DNA of 64,000 bases, from positions 165,959,521-166,023,520 of the forward strand of contig NC_081406.1 in the NCBI RefSeq assembly GCF_030272615.1. The letters run 5' to 3'. Both the position numbers and the translations under genes were made by a program. Below are positions 22,726 through 33,640 of this stretch, piece by piece. Numbering within the stretch: position 1 is the stretch's first letter; each line of letters starts with the position of its first letter. The notes under the pieces were generated by a model. That model worked only from the letters and a program-made list of their open reading frames with translations, was not told where the DNA came from and did no database searches. The stretch is from Cryptomeria japonica. Lineage: Eukaryota; Streptophyta; Pinopsida; Cupressales; Cupressaceae.

Positions 22726-24469
22726 TATAATGGTGGTAAAATCAGGGTTTCACCAATTAAGATAAGAAAAATACTAATCTTATCTATTTAATCATTAGAT
22801 TAAAAAGAGGGAGGAAATTCAATAGATCTAGCTATAATTTAATTAGGAAAAGGGTTGAGATGTCAATTAAATCTCACCTATAGGATGTCTCCCCTTTTAT
22901 ACTTGAAATTGGATGTGAATTGTAAGGTTTAGGTTGAAACAATGGATCAATGAACAAAATTATAAACAACAAAGAGTTATAGACATCAAACAAAGCCACA
23001 AGCAGGGATTTGAGCATAAAGATAGGATCAGAACCTGTTGTTGGAAATTTGGCCTGAATTGTCAGGACTACGGTGGTAGGTCGCTTTGGTCTTGTAATTC
23101 TTTCATAGGCAAGTGGGATCTTTTTCAGAGAAAAGAAACACACAAGATCCACTATCAGAACTTCACGTAAAATTCTAATGTCTGTGGTTGTAGGTCATCT
23201 TGGTCCTTTTATTTTCACTCCTTCAAAATTTGAACTTGTTCGTTATAGTCAAATTTGTTAGAATTTTTAACCACAATTCCTAAATCAATTTCATACACAA
23301 AGAAAGAAAGGAAAAGGAGGTTGTGGACAGTTCAAACCCTAATTTAGGAATTAACCTTAAATTGAATATGTAAATACTAAAGTAAATGATAGAAGAAATA
23401 CCACAAATCTGAAATGGTTGATAGAAGATTAATGATGCAATGCTCTCTACATGTGATCATAAATATTTAATGCAATAACAACACAAACAAATGAACATGG
23501 ATAACGTAATCAAATACACATGCTTGCACATGAATATTTATGTGACTTTTCTCCATGATGCTTGAAGGATGAAATATTACCTTGAATGCTTGATGACAAA
23601 TACTAGATGGATACACAGATGATGGTGTATGTGTGCTATGGACTCTTAGATCTAAAATGGATTGATAAGATGTCCTTACATAGGGTTTCCTAGGTAAATT
23701 ACCAATTAGGCCAACCTCCAATAGTAAAATTGAGGCACAAGGACCAAAATCCATCAGGGAGGGGGAGAGTCTACCCAAATTAGAATTGGGTCATATTTAA
23801 GGGGAACTAGGGTGGTGGGGCACCTTGATCTGGACCATGACACCACCACTCCTTGGTCCTCAAAAAATACGACCAACAAATCAGCAAATGAGGGAAGACT
23901 CTAAGCTAGGGCCCAATTAGCGATACAAACAAGTAACATCAAATTCATAATAAAAAGGGAAAAAATGGGCCTAGGGGGAAGGAAGATAGGACATGCTAAA
24001 GTGGGAGCACAAATCTGAGGAGTCAATAGCATCGATTACAATTTATGATTCTATATTTATCCCCTAGTTTAATGGAAGTATGAACTTATGCAAATACTCA
24101 TAGTAATGTAGTAAGATAAGGAAGAGAGTGACGAGCGACTAGGAGCGGCCTCACAAGGAGATAATATATTACTAATTTCGATGAACCAATCCCCCAATAT
24201 TAGGATCATAACTCATACAATCACATAGAAGGAAACACAAAACAAGACAAAGACACAAATGGAAAAAAGAAGGGAAAACAAAAATAACATATACACAACA
24301 AAAAGGGGATTACTACTAGAAACAAAAAACTCCAAGTCAACTAGTTGAAGAGATGTCAATAGTCAAAATGTCTCAGTCACTAATCTCATTCATGGAATGT
24401 TATAACAAGAACACAAGTGGTCACATGAAGAGAGAAAGAGCATGCATTGAGTGATAAACTATGGTCCAA

Positions 24470-24860
24470 CAAGTAGCAAAGTTATTATCTCATGAGATGG
24501 AGAAAAAAGAGAACATGAATGTCACAGGCTAGCAAATTGTATTATGTTAAGTGATCCATGAGAAGAAAAGCAAGAGAGATCATGGAATCCATAGGATAGC
24601 ACATTGTGTTATACTAGGTGACCTACCAGAACATGATTACTCATGGGACAACAGGATGTGTTATGTTGTGTGATTTTTATAGAGGAGAGTCAAAATAGTC
24701 TAGCAAGTTGTGTTATGGTACTTCCACTCATATTGAAAAATGTCGCACAAAGAGGGTTGAATAGCTTAGAGGTTAATTATGTTATGCTAGTCAACCTACC
24801 TCAAAGAAGTTGAAAAAGGAAGATTTGAAAGGTCTAGCAAGTTGTGTTATGCTATTCAAC
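24470..24860. repeat. sub-repeat array 1 inside the gypsy LTR
   Basis: About six diverged copies of a 55-75 bp unit, each carrying a form of TAGCAAGTTGTGTTATGCTA followed by a 'GTCAACTCACC'-like stretch. The matching array in the other LTR copy is at about 46490-46700 with fewer units. Confidence 0.7.
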
Positions 24861-24892
24861 TCACCCTATTGCATATGTCATTGTTTGGTTTT

Positions 24893-25080
24893 AGAACTTA
24901 AGCATCTTGTCTAAGAGTTAGGTCTAGTTTCGAGCATGAAACAACCTGTATAAGACATGCAATCAAAAAACAATATGTCTAGTTTTGGGAACATCTCGTG
25001 TAAGAGTTAGGTCTTGTTTGAAGAGAAGCATCTCATCTAAGAGTTAGGTCTGGTTTCGATCATGCAACAACCCATATAAG
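24893..25080. repeat. sub-repeat array 2 inside the gypsy LTR
   Basis: Three to four copies of a roughly 60-bp unit containing 'GTCTAAGAGTTAGGTCTAG' and 'TTTCGAGCATG', with alternating 'CAACCTGTATAAGACATG' parts. This is where the 9-kb tandem element inserted in the other LTR copy. Confidence 0.7.
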
Positions 25081-25748
25081 ATATATAAAAGGACCACCAA
25101 GTAAGGCATTATGCTAGGAAATCCATTTAATATGAATCAAAATATGGTACAAGGAGGATGTGATATATGCCCTACCTTTAAGATGTCAAAATAGTGGTAT
25201 GTTGATCTTTTTAGGAAGGTAGAAACTAGGATATGTACACCTTCATTACCAAGGAGATATCGTTTAGGAAACAATGTGCATAAATCCAAGCCAAAGAGGC
25301 ATGACTCTTGTAAGCAAGGAAACAATAGTTGTAAAATAGATATCTTGTAATAAGTGTAAAGGGGATCCTTTATAGGAGAAGGAGGAAGAGATATTTTCTC
25401 AAAGACATCTACATCCAAGAGGAGATTTAGAACAAAAATAACATCATTGACCAAAAGAAAGGAAGGAGAACAAGAATTCATACCTTTCCTCTACTTCTAG
25501 GTAAAGGGATTCTTGATGAAGGATAATACAATTTTGACCCAAAGTGAGGGATTTGTTTATAGTAGACATAGATCGTCAAGTGAATAAGAGGTTGTACTTA
25601 AGGATACACACCTCTTGCATAAGAGAGAATCCTTGAGAAAACAAAATAACTTCACGCAAGGAATAATGTCATATCATAGGTAAACAACACTCATAATAGG
25701 AAAAGTGGATCCTTAGAAAGGATAAGAGATAGAAGATAGATTCAATGT

Positions 25749-26190
25749 TGTTGGTGTAATTTATGTCTCATGTAATTACACTTAAGTTAGCTTCGGATAA
25801 TTCATATCATAGTAATTTGCATAGGATAACTAGGGAATATGGTTGTAGGATAAATTCCACCTTTGGTGGTGTTATCTTGTTATCACATTTTCATATCCAC
25901 TTATAGTGGAATGATAATTCCACCTTCGATGGGTGACCACCTTTAGTGAAATTATCTATCATTTCTCTTACCTACCCCTACCTATCCTTTTATCTCATTA
26001 GGCCACATGCCATGATTGTGTGCTCTCTTTTCTTTCCTTATGGCCTTGCCTTTATAAGCAGGCTTATGTACATTACATGTTGATCAATTTTTGCGTCTTG
26101 ATGAGAATATAATATGTTCTTTCTTATCTTGTTCTCTCTTTCTTTTGTGATAATCAATTGTAGATATTTGGTTTTTACTTAGTTCTTACA
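25749..26190 (+). repeat. 5' LTR of the copia element
   Basis: It begins TGTTGGTGTAATTTATG and ends AGTTCTTACA directly before TGGTATCA. A TATA-like TTTATAAGCAGG lies at about 26051. Partly repeated 'CCACCTTTGGTGG' and 'CCACTTATAGTGG' inverted motifs lie at about 25859-25915 and could be promoter elements of U3. The first bases abut the right end of the gypsy LTR. Confidence 0.85.
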
Positions 26191-26202
26191 TGGTATCATT
26201 GC
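26191..26202 (+). promoter_or_regulatory. copia primer-binding site
   Basis: TGGTATCATTGC follows the LTR end directly. The first eight bases match the initiator methionine tRNA-complementary site of plant copia elements, and the rest has drifted. Confidence 0.85.
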
Positions 26203-28075
26203 ATACTCTTTTTGGAGAGATCTTGGTGCATTTGTAGATTCACTTATTTTCAAATCTGAGTAGAAATTTTTTGGAGCATCCTATGCCAAATCTGAGCTCA
26301 CCATTACATCCAAGGAATCATTTCCATAAATTTTGACTATAAATTTGCCTATATTGGGCAAAAGTTGTTTTTTTAAGGCAAAATGTTTCTAGCATGTAGG
26401 TCATACGGCCATAGTTGCACAACAGTATGATTGTTCAAAAAAAAAATCTGTGATTTTTTTTACTATTATTTTACCACATTTTATATTTGGAAAATCTTTT
26501 TTAAAAAATCATTAAAAAAGGTTTTTTTGGAAATATTTAGTTTGGTTTATGGGAGACCCACATACCACCTCTTGTACCATCATACTACAAATTGTGTAGG
26601 TTGTGTTGGCCTGTATGTTGCTTGTTACGTCCTTCCACAATACCTTCACTTTTGCCCGCATGCTTCTCGACTGTCATTTCATTGCTACTTTGGTGTTGTT
26701 GCCACTGCTATAGACCACTCTACTCTCCCAACAATTCCTCCTCCCAGCTCCCTCCCTCCAGCCACCACCGACTCTCCACTAGCACTACCTTGAAGGTACC
26801 TGTGCCTACCACATGGCAGGCGGCCATTGGCCCACGGGTTTAAAATCCCATCACAAGTGTTTCCTTTTCACTCATTGGTTGATGCCACATCAGTGACATG
26901 CAATGCCTTCCATGTTAGTAACATGCAACACCTTTTTGCCACATGCCATACTCTTCCCTACATAGTTAGCACCTATTTAGTACCAACTCAACGCCCAATC
27001 GATACCAAATCAATGGGTACCTCATCGTACAAATGATCTGACTTAGAAAACAAACAGACAACCACATCAACAATCATACAGTATAGTACCAATAACAATT
27101 TAACACTGAAACCTTCGTACAAGTGCCACGTAAGATCCATACACCCAATTAGGTTATGTACCACCATGTGATAGCCTAGTCCCCTAATACATCAAGATTT
27201 CATACGAGCCACAACAGATCTGTACTATCACATGTCACATTCGTACTTTGCCATGTCATCAATCCATATCATATGGATAGTCATGTAGACAAGGAGGTTT
27301 CTTGGCACAATGGGCATACAACCATAAAATTAACATGGTTCTTTATTGACATCAATACTAATCAACACTTTTTGAAAAAAAATTGACCCCTTTGTTGAGC
27401 TTTTTTATTTTGCAATCCAACTTTGAAGGCTCATAACTTGGTCATTTTGAGGCCTTTTTCAATGCATTTTTTAAATTTTGGCTAATTTTTCATTCTCTCC
27501 ACAATGGTGTGGTTGGCTTCCAATTTTGGTGGATATAGTTTTCAGAAATATTGGTTTTTCATAAATGTACATGTCTAGTTCTCATTTATATGCAACTTCT
27601 TGGGCTCCATTTAGGCTCATACGACCTCCTTTTCTTGTGCCATTTTTTTAAAAGTGAATATTTTTTTTCTACTTTTATGTGGTGCTATAATTTTTTCATC
27701 ATTGTGAGTAGAAATATCACTTTCAAAACTTGGTCTTTTTTAGCCTAATTTGGCACATGTAAATTCTTGGATCTCGGTTAAGGTTTTGTGCATTGATTTG
27801 AGTCTGCTATAGCCTATTTGAGGCAATTGTAATCATAAAATAAAAAGTTTGTTTTTCCCTTGTTTGCAAGTGGCCCATTGTACATGCACTAAGTATAAAG
27901 TGCCAAATCATCTTATTTTCGATGGGGTATTCTTTGATTGAGTGAATTTGGGGGGTTGTCTTGTTTGATTTTGCCTTTCTCTATCTTGTGCTCTTTGACT
28001 TTCATTTTTAGTTATGGGTTCTCTTGAATTTTCACTTCTAACTCTACAAGAATAATTCATTACATAATGGAACAA
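26203..28075 (+). other. leader region of the copia element
   Basis: About 1.9 kb lies between the primer-binding site and the first Gag homology. That is unusually long for a copia element and may include an old insertion. A C-rich stretch at about 26570-26830 opens two overlapping chance frames. No domain is seen. Confidence 0.5.
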
Positions 28076-28079
28076 TAGT

Positions 28080-28945
28080 ATCACTAGTAGATCCTAAAGC
28101 TAATCCAAATGCTCAAATGGAATGACTCGCCATAATTTTTATGGTTCTTGGAACTTTGAGAAAGTATGTATTACATGATCTTATCTTTCAAATTGAGAAA
28201 TGTGGTACAATTACAGAGGTTTGGGACATATCTGGTAAATTGTATGGCCAAGTTGATGAGATTATGGGCCACAAGCTTGACAATGAATTCACATTGTTGG
28301 ATCCCAAGGATTTTGATACAATCCAAGACTATGTAACTAAAACAACTGAGCTATGAGAGAAATTCAAGGATTGTGGCATTGAGAAGAAGAGAGCATAGTT
28401 GGTTTATAATTTGTTGGACAAGCTTCCATCAAAGTACGCATCCTTTGTCTCTACCTTCCAAACCCATTAGTTGACTTCAGGTACTTCATTCACTACACCA
28501 TCATTTGATGCATTCATAAAAAATATTGATGCTTGAGCAAACAAAGTCGATCAAGATGGGGATTATAAAGTCTTCAAAGTTCAAAGCATTGGTGGCTAAT
28601 CAATGGAATCAAAGGAATCAAGAAAAAGGCAAGAACCAAAAGCATTCTAAGCCAAAGCCACTACAAGATAGAGTGAAATCATCCTCTCCACAACAAAGCA
28701 ATACTTCATCTTCTTTCAGGAAGGGAAATACACCTAAGGAGAAGCCAACTTGTTCATATTGCAAGAAAGTTTATCATCATGAGCATCATTTCCACTCAAA
28801 AAAATTTGATGAGTTGACAAACATCATTAAGAAGAACAACATCAATTTGCTATGTGCCTACAAGAAGAAGGATCCATCTCCTTCCACTTCCTCACAATCA
28901 AAAGGAAAAGGGAAAGCATTTATGGCAACAATAGGTTCTTTATAG
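28080..28945 (+). pseudogene. copia Gag remnant
   Basis: The frame from 28141 carries the helical UBN2/copia-type Gag. It has RKYVLHDLIFQIEKCGTI, then EVWDISGKLYGQV for the 'a-e-aW-xL-x-x-y' helix, and LLDPKDFDTIQDYV. A stop comes after 71 codons, but the homology continues through KFKDCGIEKKRA and LLDKLPSKYASFVSTF. A second open part (28526-28945) is basic and S/K-rich and includes a decayed zinc knuckle, CSYCKKVYHHEHHFHSK, in which the usual last cysteine is a phenylalanine. A serine- and lysine-rich tail leads to the protease. Gag builds the virus-like particle that packages the element's RNA. This copy cannot make a full one. Confidence 0.8.
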
Positions 28946-29473
28946 CAGTGGATACTTCAATCAAGTGCCTCTCATCACATGGGTTCTACAAGGGAGTAGT
29001 TTTCCTCATTGGAGCCATCCAAGGTACCTCACATTTTCATTGGTGATGATACACAAGTGGAAGTTGAAGGGGAGGGCTTGGTTGACATAGATGATGGAAC
29101 ATTTGAGAATGTTCTCTATGTTCCTAACTTGACCACCAACCTTCTTTTAATCTACCAAATCACCCACTATGGAAATGAAAATAAAGTTGATTTTACACCT
29201 AATTCAGTTGTGGTCAAAGAACTTGAGAATGATTCCTTGGTAGCAATGGGACAAGCCAATCATAACACATGAAATTATTCATTCTCACTGCTTGCCTCAT
29301 TCTCCCTCTATTTCCTTTCTCACTCATTCAAATTCAGAAAGTAATCTATGGCATGAGTGGTTTGGACATCTCAATTATCCCTATCTTCAACAACTAATCT
29401 CTAAGGACATGGTCACAAGTCTATGTCAAATCATCTTTTTTGATTGTGTATGTTCAGGGTGTTCCCACATGGG
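28946..29473 (+). pseudogene. copia protease and GAG-pre-integrase remnant
   Basis: Just after the Gag tail, the frame reads WILQSSASHHM where active copia proteases have 'W-x-x-DSGASxH', so the catalytic aspartate is lost. The flap and following strands read FIGDDTQVEVEGEG, FENVLYVPNLTTNLLLI and VVVKELENDSLVAMG (29009-29272). The GAG-pre-integrase motif follows in another frame: LWHEWFGHLNYPYL, then a stretch with DCVCSGC near 29440-29460 for the zinc-binding part of the integrase start. The insertion at 29474 cuts it there. Confidence 0.8.
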
Positions 29474-29760
29474 CTTCACTGGCTAGGCAATATTATATCA
29501 TGTGCATTCATATTCGGGGGTTTAATATCCCAAAAATGAGGGTATAATATATTTCCTATCAGTGAAAATAGGGGGCTTTTTAATTTGAGCTATGAAAAAA
29601 TACAGTATTTGATGAAAATAGGGGGCTTTTAATTTAGGCTATGAATTAGGAGGCGGTGATAAAAAGGAGTTTAGGGCAATATTTATTGAAAATAGGGGGA
29701 TTCTTTAGTATGCCATGAAAACATGTGCTATAACATAGGTTCACTAAGTGAATCCCTCAT
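29474..29760. mobile_element. 287-bp unclassified insertion in the copia element
   Basis: Copia protein homology breaks off at CVCSGC and resumes at the equivalent of GKHPKEKFDKGKT. Between them is a 287-bp insert flanked by near-identical direct repeats, GGGTGTTCCCACATGGG at 29457-29473 and GGGTGTTCCATGGG at 29761-29774. The insert contains three copies of a GAAAATAGGGGG motif; in two of them it is followed by CTTTT, AATTT and a GCTATGAA-type end. A target duplication of about 15 bp without terminal inverted repeats is typical of target-primed elements such as SINEs. I saw no clear pol III boxes and no A-tail, so the class is open. Confidence 0.6.
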
Positions 29761-29774
29761 GGGTGTTCCATGGG

Positions 29775-30545
29775 AAAGCATCCCAAAGAGAAGTTTGATA
29801 AAGGGAAGACTTAGAGTGCTTTGGAAGTTCTCCATTTGGTTCACAGTGATGTAGTAGGCCCATTTTCATTGCCATAATTTAGCAAGGCATGATGTGTTCT
29901 CACCTTCATTAATGAGTACTCCCGTTTCACTTGGGTCTACTTTCTTGTTCACAAGAGTGAAGTGTTTGACATCTTTCTAGCCTTCAAGGCTCATGTTGAG
30001 AAGCAATATGGGAAGATAGTCAAGATTCTCCTCACAGACAATGGAAGGAAATATGTGAACAATAGACTTGAGGAATTTTGTACTCTTGAGGGATTTGATC
30101 TTCAGCACTTAGTTTCCTACACTCCACAATAGAATGGTGTTACAAAAAGGACGAATAGAACCTTTAAGGTGATAGCTAGCTACATGATTCATGCTCATTC
30201 TCTTGGTCCATCTTTTTGGGTAGAAGCTATTAGTTGTGCCGCACACATCCAAAATTGGGTTCCCTGTAAATTTTTAAAGGGTACGACTCCTTTTGAGGCT
30301 TGGTGTAATGGAAAACTAATTGCGAGACACTTCAAGGTCTTTGGGTTTCTAGCATGGGCTCCCATTCCTCCATAGAAGTACAAGACATTGGAACCTTAGA
30401 GTAGGCCTTGCATATTTTTTAGATATCTTGAGGGTGTTAAGGCATATAGAATTATGGATCTAGAGACACATGGGGTATTCATTGAGAGGAGTGTTCACTT
30501 TGAGGAAAGCTCTCCTAGCTTGGTCTCTCATGCTTCTTTGACCTT
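29775..30545 (+). pseudogene. copia integrase remnant
   Basis: The core domain is well preserved in sequence but interrupted by several stops. LHLVHSDVVGPF carries the first catalytic aspartate, ILLTDNGRKYVNN the second, and SYTPQ-NGVTKRTNRT marks the place of the glutamate, which is a lysine here (family 'NGVAERKNRT'). Downstream, MIHAHSLGPSFWVEAI, AAHIQNWVPCKFL and TPFEAWCNGK are the usual copia integrase C-terminal blocks, with HFKVFGFLAW after. The open part is 30169-30375. Integrase inserts the cDNA. Loss of the glutamate and the stops make this copy inactive. Confidence 0.88.
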
Positions 30546-31580
30546 CCACCATAGTGAATAGTGATGATAGTGACTCAGATGATGATTCCACCTCAACTCT
30601 GACTTGTAGGCTCACACCTTCGCAAGGTCCACTTGAAGTTGAGGAAGCTCACCTTTCATCTCCTACAAGACCTCACTTGGATCAATAGACTCTTGAGTCA
30701 GTGGAATCTCTTGTTGGGGATCCTTCATATACTCGAAGGACTCAGTCACAACATCAAGATCTTCCACATGCTTACATTAATTTAGCTTTCAATCCACAAT
30801 CCTTTAAGGAATCATTAGGGGTTCCTTCATGGGATTAAATAATGGAGGAAGAAAGTAATTTTTTGATGAGGAATAACACATGGGATTTAGTTCCTCTATC
30901 TAAGGGGAGAAAGACAGTTTGATGTAAGTGGATCTATCAGACTGAGTTTGCAATGGATGGTAGTGCGGATAAGTAAGTATAAATCTCATCTTGTTGCAAA
31001 AGGTTTCTTACAGGTTCCTGGTGTTGATTATATTGAGACCTTTGCACCCATAGCTAAGATGAACTACATTCACTTGACACTTGCTATTGTCACGGTTCAT
31101 GGTTGGGTTGTACATCAAATGGATGTTAAGAGTTCATTTCTTCATGAGGATCTATAAGAGGAGATTTATTAGAGTAGCTGTATCAATTCATTCAGGATTC
31201 TTATTTGGTTTGTAGATTGAGGAAGTCTATCTATGTCCTAAAGAAAGCCTATAGGGCTTGGTATGCCAAGATGGATTCCTTTATTCTCTCCACATGATTC
31301 ATTAGGTGTCATTCAGATCTGAATGTTTACATTTTGCAACATGATGACTCTCATTTGATACTTGTGCTCTATGTTGATGACTTGATCATTATAGGGAGTA
31401 CCTCATCCATCATTGCTAGTGTCAAATCTACTTTTAATGAGAGATTTTTTACGATTGACTTGGGCCTTTTGCACTATTCTCTTGGGATTATTCTTTCTCA
31501 TCCCAAGTATGCTCTTGATCTTCTCACATGGTTCCACATTGCTGACTGTAAGCCCGCGTTGACTCACTTTGTCTCATGAG
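30546..31580 (+). pseudogene. copia reverse transcriptase remnant
   Basis: A linker rich in S, D and T is followed by the reverse transcriptase. The frame first reads EEESNFLMRNNTWDLVPL and KWIYQTEF. It continues in the open part 30948-31157 as KSHLVAKGFLQVPGVDY, ETFAPIAKM and VVHQMDVKSSFLHEDL (family 'QMDVKTAFLNG'). After several stops and shifts, a second open part (31334-31579) gives ILVLYVDDLIIIGS with the catalytic YVDD, then FTIDLGLLHYSLGI. The order and spacing are those of Ty1-copia. At least five frame breaks separate the blocks. Confidence 0.88.
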
Positions 31581-31589
31581 TCAAGCTTG

Positions 31590-32235
31590 AGGCTAAGTGT
31601 TTCACTCCACTTGTTGATGCAATATTGTATCGTTAGCTTGTTGGGAGTCTCATCTACTTGACTCACACATGCTCTGATGTTTCCTTTTTGGTTGGCATGG
31701 TTTCACTCTTTATTTAGGAACCACATGAGCTTTATTGGAAAGCTGCCAAATGCATCTTTCACTACATACAGGGTACACATCACTTTGGGATTCACTATGT
31801 AGTAGTCACATGACTCACCTTCGTTGGTTACACAGACTCTAATTGGGCTTGTGATCTTGATTATTGTAGGTCCACTTGAGGCTACATCTTTCATCTTAAT
31901 TGGTTTCGACCCCATTTGTCGGTAGAGAAATAAGCAACATGCTATTGCTCTTTCTTTGACTAAGGCTGAGTATCGGGGGGTTGTTAATGCAACTATTGAG
32001 GCTATTTGGCTTCATAATATTCTATCAAAGTTTTTCTTCACCACTTCATGGCCTACAAGCCTTCATTGCAATAATTAGAGTTCCCTTCAGATCTCAAAGA
32101 ACTCGGTTCACCATTAGATGACCAAACACATTGAGATCCTAATGCACTACATCAAGGAGCTAATACAAGAGCAGGTCATTGATTTGTAGTGTTGTCCTAC
32201 GGTAGGGTAGGTTGCAAAGTATCATCACCAAACAT
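31590..32235 (+). pseudogene. copia RNase H remnant
   Basis: After the reverse transcriptase, the homology continues as LLGSLIYLTH-type sequence (about 31640-31665, frame shifted) and a piece corresponding to 'GYTDSDWAGD' (about 31823-31850). SLTKAEYRGVVNATIEAIWL follows near 31955-32010, holding the glutamate of the RNase H core. The last blocks are MTKHIEILMHYIKELIQEQVIDL and a frame-shifted TKHL. These are the normal end of copia Pol. Homology stops at TKHL and the next codons belong to a LINE. Confidence 0.85.
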
Positions 32236-33640
32236 TTGAATTGGAAAGTTGGTGATAGCAAGAAGGCAAAATTATGGAGAGATTCAAGGATTGGGAAAAT
32301 TGCTATTGAGTCTCTGATTGATAACAAGGATTGGATCAGCATACTAGAAAATAGAATAGGATTTTATGTTGTGGATTATTTGAAGCCAAACGTGTAAGGA
32401 AACACAAGAACTCAATGACGTCACATCAAGGAACTTATACCACTGGATAATATCAGGCCCATTCTTACAAAGATCTTCTCGAAGAGTAGAAAAGTGATAT
32501 CATTATAAAAAGATGAGATTATATGGTGTGCTTCTCAAACAAGGGATTATAAGGTTAATTTGGGGTATGCAATGCAACATAAATCTTTGTAATACTCAGA
32601 ATGGCCAACAAAGCTCTTTTGGCACAAAAGAGTCCTCCCACATGCAGGTACCTTCTTGTGGATTGTACTTCACGAATGCATACTCACTGGAGATTTCCTA
32701 AAAATAATAGTTGTAGAGGAACCAAATTTCTGTCCCATGTGCAAATCAGAGGAGGAATATATGAACCATTTGCTATACTAGTGTCCTATGACTTCATATT
32801 GTTGGGAATGGTTTATATCTTCAATTGGGCGGTGCATGGTTGGGAATTAGTCATTAAGTGATTTCCTTCACAGTTGACCTACTGGTGGTGCCCATTCTTC
32901 TTGGGGTGATATTTGGATTGTTTGACCCTCCATTATGGTCTAACAATTATGGAAAGAAAGGAACCACATATTTTTTTTTTGTGATCAAAATATTTTGGCA
33001 GAATCCATCATTTCCAAAATTAAAGATGTCATCTATGAGGTGGTGAATGGGAAGATCTCTAACAAGAAGATTCAGTACTATTAATAACGAGACAAACAAA
33101 TGCAGGATAATTGGATGCAAATCAAGACTGGACAATCAGTATAACTAGAAATTTGAAGAATAGGGAAGAATCTCAGTGGATGGTACCACATGAAGGGAAA
33201 TGTAAGATGAATTTTGATGGAGGTGGAAAGAGGAAACCCTAGGATGGTAGGCTATGGATGTATTATTCGAAACAGGGAAGGTCAATGCATTGTGGCTGCT
33301 CGTAAAAGTATTGGTATCACCTCAAATAATGAGGTGAAATTTGTGGCAATTGACAGGGACCAAGGCTATGGAATATAGAATCACTAATTTAGAGATTGAG
33401 AGAGATTCACAATTGAAAATTATTGCTATAACCAAGGGTCAAATTAAAAATTAGAAATTGAAGTGGATTCCTAAGATTAATCACAGTCTTAATAAATTAT
33501 CCTCTTTTAATTTGACACATGTTTTCAGGGAAGCTAATGGAGCAGCTGACTATCTTGCAAGTGAGAGAATGGACAACGTAGAGGCAAACATAATACTACG
33601 TCCCCCTAACATTGGGCATTATCTGAAGGATTATGTATTT
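32236..33640 (+). mobile_element. LINE 3' fragment joined to the copia element
   Basis: Plant L1-type Pol sequence starts at once with WKVGDSKKAKLWRDSRIG, the piece between reverse transcriptase and zf-RVT. zf-RVT follows at about 32600-32830 with FCPMCKSEEEYMNHLL, then a cysteine, giving the C-x2-C...H...C ligands. RNase H is at about 33185-33640. The reverse transcriptase core and endonuclease are absent. I find no clear A-tail or target duplication at the right end, so its right boundary is approximate. Confidence 0.75.
33185..33640 (+). pseudogene. LINE RNase H domain remnant
   Basis: Combining frames, the domain reads GKCKMNFDGGGKRKP (first aspartate), GYGCIIRNREGQCIVAARKS, NNEVKFVAI (second acidic position, E), then an IERDSQLKI block that retains the third aspartate. 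The open frame 33458-33697 ends it: WIPKINHSLNKLSSFNLTHV, then FREANGAADYLASE, the conserved C-terminal helix with its aspartate. Several single-base shifts break the frame. The zf-RVT upstream and the RNase H order are as in other plant LINEs. Confidence 0.8.

Larger units (their letters stand above)
22726..25744 (-). repeat. isolated long LTR of the gypsy family (family A)
   Basis: This 3.0-kb segment matches, in the same order, the LTR at 44798-46867 plus 55865-56494 of the large minus-strand gypsy element. Shared marks are the left end (TATAATGGTGGTAAA against TGTAATGGTTGTAAA), a 'GGAATTAACCTTAAAT' block, a 'GTTGTGTTATGCTAG' sub-repeat array, and a right end with a GGATCC followed by 'GATAAGAGAT'. 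It lacks the 9-kb insertion that splits the other copy, so it shows the empty site near 25040-25080. No primer-binding site precedes its left end, so it is a solo or 3' LTR. The flanking pentamers do not match. The copia element begins within 5 bp of its right end. Confidence 0.75.
25749..32235 (+). mobile_element. decayed autonomous Ty1-copia element, 3' end lost
   Basis: The order is 5' LTR (25749-26190), primer-binding site (26191-26202), long leader, Gag, protease, integrase, reverse transcriptase, RNase H. Protease and integrase before reverse transcriptase is the copia order. Every domain is recognisable but broken by stops and shifts. The RNase H remnant stops at about 32235 where LINE sequence begins. 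No 3' LTR is found to the right, so the 3' end was lost by deletion or rearrangement and not only by LINE insertion. A 287-bp insert interrupts the region between protease and integrase. Confidence 0.85.

Noticed and set aside
26431-27036. 120- and 83-codon frames in the copia leader
   Set aside because: C-rich sequence upstream of Gag, overlapping frames, no domain.
29520-29700. CRISPR-like array (three GAAAATAGGGGG units)
   Set aside because: Only three irregular, unequal units in a plant retroelement. Units and spacers are not uniform, and the context is eukaryotic.
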